Source: Vanrija pseudolonga (Eukaryota > Basidiomycota > Tremellomycetes > Trichosporonales > Trichosporonaceae). Taken from it: a stretch of 64,000 nucleotides of DNA. The notes beneath the pieces were generated by a model. The model saw only the letters and a program-made list of their open reading frames with translations, made no database searches and was not told the origin of the DNA. Where the stretch lies: positions 1,984,001-2,048,000 of the forward strand of contig NC_085851.1 in the NCBI RefSeq assembly GCF_020906515.1. Direction: 5' to 3'. How positions within the stretch are numbered: the first letter of the stretch is position 1; the number at the start of each line of letters is the position of its first letter. Shown one piece after another: positions 8,996-18,300 of this stretch. Position numbers and translations under genes: made by a program.

Positions 8996-9446
8996 TCACT
9001 CGGTGAACTCGGCCTCGGCCTCGTCGTCCTCCTCGGTCTCCTCCCACTCCTCCTCCGTAGTCTCGACCTTGACGCCGCGGCGCTTCTTGGGCGCGGGCTT
9101 GGCAGCCGAGCCGTTCGCCTTGCGCTTCGTTGCTGAGGCTGCGGCGGTGGTCTTGCCGGCGCGCACGGCGCCCTTCTCGAGGTTGAACGCGGCGGCGAGG
9201 GTCTCGAGGATCTGGACGACCTTCTTGGAGGTACGGTCGTTTCCGTGGTTGTCGACACACCCGAGGATGCCCTCGAGCACGTAGAGGTCCTTGCGGGTAG
9301 CCATGGTCTTGTTGATGATGCCGCGCACGAGGATCTTCTGGCAGGTCTCAGCCGCGCCCGCCGAGGGGGAGACTTACGGTGTGCTCCTCGGTCCAGCGGT
9401 CCTTGCCGGTACCGGCCTTGCGCGGGGTGGCAGTGGTCGACGACAT
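8996..9446 (-). CDS. small SANT-like protein, paralogue of the 8572 gene
   Basis: 136 residues in two exons, 9446-9378 and 9337-8996, with a 40-nt intron (GTAAGT...GCCAG). It begins MSSTTATPRKAGTGKDRWTE. The intron lies after WTEEHT, the same place and phase as in the convergent gene at 8572. The helical body (KILVRGIINKTM, VVQILETLAAAFNLEKG) is followed by a Lys/Ala-rich, histone-tail-like stretch and an acidic tail rich in Glu. The two stops are 48 bases apart. It is likely nuclear. No specific family could be named with certainty. Confidence 0.72.
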
Positions 9447-10207
9447 GGTGTGCGTGTTGGGGTCGCTGGTGGTAGGAGTGTGCGGTGAGGTGGGTGAGTG
9501 GCGAGGGTGTGAAGTGAGACTGGAGGGCAGCCACCTCGACGGCGCGGTTCTTATCGACCGCAGCGGCCCACCGCTGAGGTGAGCCTGGCCTGCTCTGGCC
9601 ACCACGCTCGCAGGCCGCCGCGATCATGATTGGCCGACCGAGCAGCACGCTGCCATCCCTCCGTCATCACTCATCTACCGCCCGCTTCACACACACAGAT
9701 ATCAGCCCCTTGGCCAGACCTGCCCGACTTGGTAGCCCTCCTCAGTCCAGATGAGCTGCCAAACCGCCCTCTCCAGCACCTCAACTCGAAAGCCGACGGC
9801 TGGCACGAACGCCCAATCCCGGGCGCATGTGTGCCCTGCGCCTCGCGGGCGTGGGAGTGGGGACTACCGCGGGCGCTAGATCGAGGGCGAAACGATGCGT
9901 TCTGCAGGCCAATCGTCTCCTCGCTGGCTGGTGGGAAAGTGTGTCGATGACGTTGGATTGGGGGCGGTGTGGCGTGTTGTGTGGCATGTGTGTGTGGCCA
10001 TCTGCGCCGCCATCCGCGCCCCCGCCCTCGCTTGCGCCATCGTGCCGTGGGACGACTTGCAAGACAAGGCTTGGCGGGGAGCTTTCCTTTGGCTCAGTGC
10101 ATGCGTGGAGGTGTGGTCAGCCTTGGGGTGGAACACATAAGGGCGCGAGCTCGAGGTGAGAACCACTCCAACGTCTGATCCACTCCCCTCTCAACTTGCC
10201 GAGCAAC
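9447..10207. other. intergenic region between divergent small genes
   Basis: About 760 bases that serve as the promoter region for the - strand gene at 9446 and the + strand gene at 10208. A G/T-rich block (GTGTGGCGTGTTGTGTGGCA around 9968-9987) and an adjoining CGCCGCCATC block resemble a stretch near 11390-11430 in the next intergenic region. No coding frame is supported. Confidence 0.4.
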
Positions 10208-10910
10208 ATGGTTACCACTCGAACCAACAAGGACACCACCGCTACCCCACCTCGCGCCTCACCCCATGGTGACCGTAAAGACTCGGCCATCAACCTCTCA
10301 CTCTCGGACGACACGTACGACACGGACGGCGAGTCGGCGTACGTGGACGACCCGGCCGACTCTGAGGACGGCGAGGACGTAAGCGAGTTCCGGCAGTGCG
10401 TTCGCTGACAGTAGACCGAGCCGTTCGATCCAGAGCGCAAGCGCAAGCGCACAGCGACTACCCGCAAGAATCCGGCCGCCGGGTCTTCCCCTGCCGTTAC
10501 CAAGGGCAAGAAGGCCATGAAGGAGGACAAGACGGCGTCGAGCTCGTCGGTGAGCGCGCACATCCCCACCGTGAGTCTGTCTGTTAGAGTGGCCCTGACC
10601 TCAAGCCCAAGCGCGCGCGCAAGGACTGGACGAAGAATGAGGACCTGATCCTCCTCGAACTTCTCGAGGCGTATGTCCGCAACACCTACGAGAGGAAGAC
10701 GAAGGAGGAGAAGCAGGAGGAGAAGCAGGAGAAGGAGCAGGAGATGCACTTCGCCCAGTGGGCCGAGGCGCAAGGCCGCCTGCCTGGTCGCAGCGTTCGC
10801 AATATCCGCGATCGTGTTCCGGCTGTCGTGAGTCCGCTGCGGGTGAACTCTACTGACTTTGGCAGTTCAAGAACGCCCGCGCGCAGATGGAGAAGACTTC
10901 GAAGAAGTGA
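10208..10910 (+). CDS. SANT/Myb-like nuclear protein
   Basis: 196 residues in four exons: 10208-10378, 10415-10549, 10588-10827 and 10866-10910, with introns of 36, 38 and 38 nt, all phase 0. Residues 1-57 are Ser/Asp-rich and acidic. Residues 58-102 are basic (PERKRKRTATTRKN). Residues about 114-182 have the SANT/Myb pattern: DWTKNEDLILLELLEAYV, a Lys/Glu-rich insert, then FAQWAEAQGRLPGRSVRNIR as the presumed recognition helix. The tail is FKNARAQMEKTSKK. It resembles the micro-proteins of the 30-35 kb array but is longer. The last exon is duplicated just downstream (see 10872). DNA binding is inferred from the domain pattern. Confidence 0.75.
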
Positions 10911-10963
10911 AGAGCGCAACGCCCGCGCGCAGATGGAGAAGACGTCGAAGAAGTGAAGAGCGC
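10872..10963 (+). repeat. 46-bp tandem duplication over a stop codon
   Basis: Two adjacent 46-bp copies, 10872-10917 and 10918-10963, differ at one base (ACTTCG versus ACGTCG). Copy 1 contains the last 13 codons and the stop of the gene at 10208; copy 2 lies in the 3' untranslated region and still reads open to the same stop. The near identity points to a recent event. Confidence 0.9.
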
Positions 10964-11951
10964 CACGGTTCATTCAAGCGTTCACGGTAGCTTGAAATGG
11001 TTGTAGTGGCCTACGAAGCATTGTGCAAGATGCAGACTATGCGCGGCGGAGCCCAGTGGATGTACAGCTCTTACCTCATGGGCGTGGGCAGTTGATGCGG
11101 CTTCCCAAGTTGTGTACCTCGGCCCTTCCCGCTCCAACACCCATACGGCCACCATGGTGGTCATTACCGCTGGGGGCCACCCTCTCCGATGCATATGAGC
11201 TGCAAGTCGCGACAGCCAGCTCGCCGCAGGCTGCACACCAAGCCACGGCGCCGTTCCGCCGTCGCGTGCACACGAGCGGGTGCGAGGCTCAACTCGGCAC
11301 AGGGCCGGACCTGACATTGGAGTGGGGGTGCCGTGTGCACCGCAACCCAATTGGGAGGAGGTTGTGTGGGTGTCAGGCATTGGGATCGAAGTGTGTGGTA
11401 TGCTGTGTGTCGCCATCTCGCCGCCGCTTCCTATTATGCACTCGCCGGCGCGATCGTGCCTCGAGATGCTTTACTCGATGGGGAATCGGAAATGAGCCAC
11501 TTCTTGGTCATTGAGTGAGCGGAGGGACAGCAAGCTGGCCGGTTCAAGCTCAAATCGCCACATCTCGGTCGGGCTGTGGGTCCTTGGAGACACTCTCCAG
11601 TGGTCACCGAAGACCCAACCCGGGCGGTACTAGAGGTACTGCTTCAGCGATGCTTGCATATGGTTCAGTCTGCTCTGGGCCAGTTCCACGCCGTACCGCC
11701 TGAAGCACACACACACACACACGGTTGAAGCACACACTGTCGCTTGAGCCCCCAATTGGCCTCCAATCCCACTGGCATTGCGAGGGATCTCAATCGCTTC
11801 ATCCAACTGCTAGATGAGACGCCCTCCTTTAGTCGATGTGAACGGCCGTGTCACCGCCCGCGCACCCGCCAGGCGTGTATGCACATAAGGCGGCCGGAGG
11901 GGCGGTCAGAGATGACAATTCCCACCACTTCCGACAACCAGCTCGTTCATC
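10964..11951. other. long intergenic region
   Basis: Almost 1 kb without a supported gene. Several open frames exist on both strands but none shows domain-like composition, splice structure or homology by eye. It contains a short CA-dinucleotide run at about 11706-11722 and the G/T-rich block near 11390 noted for the 9447-10207 region. Confidence 0.4.
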
Positions 11952-12511
11952 ATGGCCCGCACCGGCTTGAGGAGCAGCAAGAAGAAGCAGAACAAGGTCG
12001 AGGCTGTCGCCCCCAAGGCTGCTGCTGTGAAGGCCGCCTGCATCAAGGCCCGTGCCCGCATGAAGAGCAACAAGAAGAATCCCAAGGCTAAGGTTTCCGC
12101 CCCAGTCGCCCTCCCACGCCTGCTCGGCTCGCACGAGCTCTCCCCGATCGACCTGAGCCACCTGGACGACTCGGACACCGAGTCGGCCAGTGGCGGTTCT
12201 GACAACAAGGAAGAGGTCAACGGCCACGAGGAGGTGGGTGATGTGCAAGGGGCCGCACTGACGGTTAGGTCGAGCCTGCCCCGCTCCGCCGCTGCACGCG
12301 TTCATCCACCGCCAACCAGTGCACCACAGTCGGCGAGCCAGCCCCGCTCCGTCGCCGCACGTGCTCGTTGGCTGTCCACTGGCGCATCCCCGTCGCGGAG
12401 ACCGCCCCTGCCGACGAGCCCACCCTTGCCCAGCCGCCCGCTCCTGCTGTCAACGAGCCGGTCATCGTCCGGTCGGCGCAGAGGGATCGCAAAGTTAGCA
12501 GGGGCAAGTAG
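11952..12511 (+). CDS. small basic/acidic protein, unknown
   Basis: 174 residues in two exons, 11952-12233 and 12269-12511, with a 35-nt phase-0 intron (GTGGGT...CTGACGGTTAG). The N-terminus is strongly basic (MARTGLRSSKKKQNKVEAVA), like the tails of linker-histone-type proteins. The middle is acidic (SPIDLSHLDDSDTESASGGS). Exon 2 begins with an imperfect repeat (EPAPLRR twice, about 21 residues apart) and ends RKVSRGK. No WT-E motif is seen, so it groups with the neighbouring small genes only by size, charge and short-intron structure. It converges on the methionine aminopeptidase gene with 67 bases between the stops. Exon 2 is less certain than exon 1. Confidence 0.55.
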
Positions 12512-12578
12512 GTACAGTGTGGCAGCATGATGCCATTGATGCAATGTTGTGTAGTGAGCGGGTAGCAGTGTTACCCCC

Positions 12579-13771
12579 TTAGCCCCTTCTAGTGAGCACG
12601 TCTACCCCGTCGCCCGTGATGAGCACCTGGTGCTCAAACTGCGCCGAGCGGGCCTGGGACTGAGCATGGCGTTAGTTGTTGGTCGCGAGGCGGCGCACTC
12701 AACTCACATCTGTGGACACGGTCCACCCGTCCTCCCACAACGTCCCTCTGGACCGATACCCCTGCGTGAGCGCCGGCTCGATCGTAAAACAGTCGCCGGG
12801 CTGCATGCAGCCGTGCTCCGAGTTGCCTGGTCAGAAGGTTAGCTACCTCCTCCCTCGTCCAGACTCCGCACGCACGGTAGTGGATGATCCACGGCGGCTG
12901 GTGGAATCTGCGCCCGATGCCGTGCCCCGAAAACTGGTTGTTGATTCCCAGGCCGTTCTTCTTGGTAAACTCCCTACACGGACGTCAGCCTTCCCCGAGG
13001 AGCGCGGGGCCCACTCGATTGTCTTCCCGATGTCAGAGTACGGCCGGCCGGGCTTGCACGCCGCGATGGCGAGCTCGAGCGCCTCCTCCGTCAGCCGCAC
13101 CAGCTCGCGGCCCTTGTCGTCCACCTCGGGCAGGAGGAACGTCGCGCTCGTGTCGCCGTGGTACCCGTCGTGGAAGAGGGTGAGGTCGACGTTGACAATA
13201 TCGTCGGGGCGCAGCGGCCTGTCGTCGGGGATGCCATCTGCGCGTCAGCTACACCGTCAACACCAGCAAGCTCACGCGCAATGACATTGTTCACGCTCGT
13301 CGTGATGCTCTTCGGATAGTGCTGGTACCCCAGCGGCGCGGGATACGCCTTCCGCTCCAATATCAACTTGTGCGCCGCCGCGTCCAGCTGCGCGGTCGTA
13401 ACTCCAGGCTTCACGAGCTTGCCGACCTCGGACAACACCTCGGCTGCGAGGCTAGCGACCTTGCGTACCCGCGCTTCAGAGCGCGAGCCGAGCTGTATCC
13501 GCTCCCCCGGCGCCTCGATGTCCACCTCGACCGCCTCGTGCTCCCATATCGGCGCCGTGAAGAAGTTGGCCGGGACGTAGCTTGGCCGCGGGATCGAGTC
13601 GGGCACGTCCAAGGGGTCGGGGTAGGCTGTGATCGCGCTCGACGCGTCGAGCACGTCGTATGCGCCGAAGATGGGCGGCGCGGGCGTGTAGCTCCGCTGG
13701 CGTTGGGCGCCGAGCGCGCCCAGCTTGCCCAGCCTGCGGCGTGCGAGACCGCGTGCCGCTGCCAAGGTCAT
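12579..13771 (-). CDS. methionine aminopeptidase, organellar type
   Basis: 338 residues in five exons: 13771-13276, 13237-13015, 12973-12876, 12826-12708 and 12659-12579. It removes initiator Met from nascent proteins using a dinuclear metal centre. The five metal ligands are visible in family order: Asp in DIVNVDLT, Asp in GYHGDTSATF, His in SGHGIG, Glu in FTIEPAL and Glu in AQFEHQVLI. The N-terminus MTLAAARGLARRRLGKLGAL is rich in Arg/Ala/Leu without acidic residues, fitting a mitochondrial presequence, and the zinc-finger extension of cytosolic MetAP1 is absent. It is divergent from the + strand gene at 13950 with about 180 bases between them. Confidence is high for the family, moderate for mitochondrial location. 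Confidence 0.92.
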
Positions 13772-13949
13772 GTTGAGATGCGGTCGATGGAGCAGACCGG
13801 CAACCAACCTCACACACATCCGGATCACTCCGCCGAGTGGAGGGCAGCCGTGTGTCGACGGGACCAAACGGCGCTTCAAAACACTTCACTTCTCCACCAC
13901 CCGGCGGCTTCGCTTCGTCGTCGCCGCCACCACCCACAACGACGCAGCC

Positions 13950-15022
13950 ATGTTCTGGCGCCTCGCAAACTTTGCAGAGTCGCACCGCTCCCCCACGCTC
14001 CCTCACCTGCCGCTACCGATGGTGTCGGCAGAGAGCGCTGCCGGCCCGAGCCGGCTGGGCATGCGGTTTCCGCGCGCGGCGAGCCCGCCGGGGCCCAGCA
14101 GGCCGCCCGCCGTCGAGACGAATATCGGCGAGTTCAAGCCGCCAGAAGAGGGCGGCGTGGAGGTGGATGCGTATGGTGAGTGCTGGCGCCGAGCGCCGAG
14201 CCTAGGCGAGGCCGCGAGGCGAGAGGCGGGGAGGCATGCCTGTGCTGCTCGCCTCCGCCCCGTTCCCGACCTCCCCCTCCCCCCATCCCGAGCTCACCCC
14301 GCAGGCCTAAACTTCTGGGAGTACCGCCGCGCATGCTTCCTCGCGGGCCAGCCGTGGCCGATCACAGACTCGGGCGACGCCCTCCCAGAGACCTACACTG
14401 TCGCGGCGCCGCCAGAGCCGATGCCGGCCGACACCGCCCCGCCGGACCCGGGGAGCAGCATCGCGCGCCTCGAGGCCGTGCTCGCCGAGTTTGGCGCCGA
14501 GGAGTCGGACGTCGCGTGGAACGGCGGCGTTGGGGGGGTGCATCGCAACCTTAGTGGGGGGAAGAAGTTGGCCAAGAGGCTCAGGCTGGGGCTGGTGGTG
14601 AGTGCGCCGAGTCGGAGCGCGATGGAGGGCGACCGACTTGCATCGCGTCCCGGCACGCACGCCGAGCGCAGTGAGCGACGACCGAACGGGCCGTTGACCA
14701 CCCCGCCCAGATCAAAGTCCTCCGCGCTGGCTGGCTGCGCGACGGCACGTGGCCGCTCGATCCGAAGACGTCGCGCGCGGCCGTCCCGCCGCCAGACTCG
14801 CCGCTACAGACCGCGGCGGATGCTGCTGGCACGGCGACGGCGACGACAGCAGCAGCGGCGGCCGCTCCCGGCGCTGATGGAGCTGAGCCCGCCGGGGCAC
14901 CTCCTGGCCCGGCCGACCCACCACACCTGTCCCTCGCACCCCTCGCGCCGGAAACACCACACCCCGGCCTCCTCCCCATCCCCGTACGCGCTGGCGAGCC
15001 CCTCGCCATGCGCCGTTCATAG
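13950..15022 (+). CDS. Pro/Ala-rich protein, possible Gag1-like clamp domain
   Basis: 276 residues in three exons: 13950-14175, 14305-14597 and 14711-15022, with introns of 129 and 113 nt, long for this window. The N-terminus (MFWRLANFAES) is followed by a Pro/Ser-rich stretch, then GLNFWEYRRACFLAGQPW (about residues 76-93), an acidic helix (SIARLEAVLAEFGAEESDVA) and, after the second intron, IKVLRAGWLRDGTWPLDP. The spacing of a W-x2-R element and a later W..DG-x-WP element recalls the fungal Gag1-like clamp (formerly DUF4050) family, but this is from memory of the pattern and weak. The C-terminal 80 residues are Pro/Ala-rich and disordered. A conserved-domain search would settle the family. 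Confidence 0.6.
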
Positions 15023-15306
15023 CACCGCCGCGCACTGAACTGCACTGCATCCTTCACTCGCGTGACCCACCCCCCGCATAGCATATCTACACCTAATGCA
15101 TACACTTTTACAGGCCGAATCTACCCGCTCCGCCTCGTGACTGCCTCACTCGCCGCCGATCATATGACGCGGAATGGGCATGTCGTTCCTGTTGCGTCAT
15201 GCGCCATGCCGGACGCCACTGGTCACGAGGTGATTGATGATGATGCAAACTACTATGAGTGGTACAATTCTACAATGGCTTCTTGGCGGCAGCCTGTGAA
15301 CCGCCT

Positions 15307-18300
15307 CTAGCGCAGAAGCGCAGTCCTTGCCTGCATGAGCTTGGCAAAGCGCACAAAGTACTCCTCGGAAATCGACGAGAAGTAAAACTCGTGCGACGCG
15401 TTGTGCGCCGACTCGAGGTTGTGCGCGAGCTCGTGCGCAAGGGTAAAGTACCACGAGATGAAGGCCTCGCCCAGGCGGCCCTGCGCAACGTCGGTGTCAT
15501 GCCACGCGGAAAAGTAGCGCGCGTTGCAGAACAGCGCACCGCTGCGGTTGAAGGCGATGAGTGGGCCGTTCGTGTCCCAGAAGATGTTGAGCACAGAGGG
15601 TTTGAGCTGATGTCAGCTGTGCCGAGATACGGGCAGCTCACCTCGTAGACCTCGCCCAGGGGAATGAGAATGTACTGGGCAAATCGCTGGCAGATCTTCT
15701 GCTGCTCCTCGGTGAAGGTCATGCCTGAACCTGTTAGTACTGCCAGTCACTGCCGCCGTCGACTCACCAGGCTCGAGGAAGACCTTGCAACCCTGCGATC
15801 CGGGGTCGACGGCCAGTCGTAGATCAGCCTCGGCGCTTTCGTCGCAGTAATGGCCCTGGCTCTCCGATACGTCGTTGATTCGCCGCTTGGTGTCGCTGAT
15901 CTGCGTACCCGTTTCAGGGCGAGACGCGTCGACGGCGTGGCGAACAGTATTGCCTGGCAGTGTCAGCAGGTCACAAGAAGCTAACCACACCCAACTCACG
16001 GATTCTTTCGGGGTCGGTTGGGCGAGCAGTGGTGACGGTACCCGAGCCACCTCCCATCTGCGGGAGGCCGGGGCCGTTTGGCCCGCCGCGGTGGCTCTGA
16101 GCACCTTGAATGGCTGGCGGCGGGGTACTACCGCCGAGCGCACCGGGCATGCTGCCTCTCCACTTTCTCATCTGTTCCAATAATGACCCAGCTCCTCCAG
16201 CGGCACCAGCGGCACCACCGGGGCCTTCAGGATCATACGGCTTGCCGCTAGGCCCGACCTGCCTCTGTGCGACAGCCAGTGGCTGCGTTCCATTCGGCTG
16301 CCCCACCCCAGCGCCGTTCGCCTGAGCCAGACTCGACTCGCGAGCGTTCTTCTCGGCAGCGGCAGCAGCCGCGACCTGCGCTTCGCGATCCTTGGCCGCC
16401 TCAGCCTTCAAACGCAGGCGTTCCTCATTCTGCTGGTTGAGAATACGGTCAACGTTGAAGCCTCGCTTCCTCAGCGCCATCAGTGGTGTCGAGAGAATCG
16501 AGTCGAGAATGAGGATGTCGTCTGCTCGGACCTTCTTGAGCAGAACCTGGGACAAGCTCGCCGCGACGTCGTAGTAGTCTGCCGGCGTCGACATGGACAA
16601 CGTGAGGACGATGGCTTTGGGCCGAGGCACGCGAGTCGCCATAGCGTACTTTGTCTGATGGGTCAGCGATATCGCACAGAGCAGAGCTACTCACCTCCAC
16701 ATGCTCCTTGATAACCCGTCCATGGCGGTAGGTAGACCTCGCCTTGATGTCCGCCGCCTCCTGCACGACAAAGTTGTCACCCTTGGAGAGCCACTCGGCA
16801 GTGTAGTCCGTATCCTTGCGGGTGGCCTGCGAGAGGTAGATCGTCAAGCGTTCGAGCACATGGCGATGGGCCGATGTGGTAGTTCGCGACGATCCAGGCT
16901 TAATGCCAGAAGGGATTGACTCCGTGTTGACGCGGTTTGAAAGAGGTTGCGAACCCAGCTGACCGTAGAATCTCTCCAAGAGCTGCTCCTCGGGAGCTGC
17001 GAGGACGTCCTTGCCAAAGTACTGCAGCAGGACCGCGTCGTCGACAATTACCGCCTGATTGTCAGCAAACCTCGGCTTCCCGCTAACTCACGTCTGAGGC
17101 CTTGCAGAGCGCCCATTCAGTAGTGTAGTTGTCGTCCTCGAAATGGCCCTTCTCCTTCGCCACCTTCGGAACCCGCTGCGAAGCGAGCAGGAATGCCGTG
17201 TTCTTCATCTCAGCGATAAGTCGAGAGTCAAAGGTCGACCAGTTGGCGGCGAGGAGACGGAGCTGCTCCTTATACCTGGTGGGTCAGTCACGAACAGCAA
17301 GAGCACCTACTTTGACGACGAGCCAGCCTGTCTAAGCATGCGCTCAGGATCACGAAGTAGCAGTCGCGCAATGTCTGTCTGTCAGCTTGACTCCATAACA
17401 ATCACCTTACCTTTGTGGGAAGGCTCAGCCATGACACCACACTGCCTCAGGAAGAGGTTGGCGCGATCTCCGAAATCAATAAACGTAAAGGCGGACGCAT
17501 ACAGGGGTTCAACGCCGGTCTTGGAGGTGAAGTAAACCTCGTCAGGGCGGGCGAGGCGAAGGTTCTTCTCCTCCTTGACTGGGATGAACGGTCGAACAGA
17601 CAACGGCGCGAGAGCCGCAACCTGCGCCGTGCCAACACGAGAGGCGAGGTACTCGAACACAGCCTTGGCCTTGTCCAAGTCATGAAGAGGGTTGTTGATA
17701 AGCGCCGCGACAAGCTGCTCCATCGGTGGGTCCGTCGCAAGGCGGAGCTTGGCAGCATTCTCGATAGCTGAGACTGGTGGGCGAGCCACGGCGAAGCCGA
17801 GAATGGAGCAGGCCTGGTTCGTGAATACCTGGCCAGGCTTTCCAAAGATTTGCTTGCCGTCGGCTCCCGTCGCGGGGATGAAGGCAACATCGCGGTAGGC
17901 GGAGGGATCGAAGGATGGGTAGTTGGTGTGGATGTTGGTGAGGAGGTACGTCAGAGCGCGCTCGTTCATCGGAGGTCTGCCAGCGATGATGCCGAGCAGA
18001 ACGTCGACAGGCGGGAACTTCTTCAGCCCCAACTCGAACATCATCTTCGCCTCGTCGGAGTTGGACTTCCACTTGGCCTCACCCCAGTTGAGTACCGGCA
18101 GGCCGAGGTTGCGCATGGCCTCTGTTGGCTCGTACAGCTGGTTCGGTTTCTGTCGCACAACCTGAGGCTTGCTGCCGTCTTCTAATGGAGCCTGCTCTAG
18201 GGGGAAGGCGGCAGTCTGACGGAGTCGAGATAGCTCCTCGTTGGACAGAGTGTCCTTCACAGACACGAGGTACTTCATGAGCTCGAAGCAACCCCAGGTG

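Noticed and set aside
10982-11514. Overlapping open frames of 140-160 codons on both strands
   Set aside because: Composition is not protein-like, there is no splice structure or family pattern, and the frames overlap each other.
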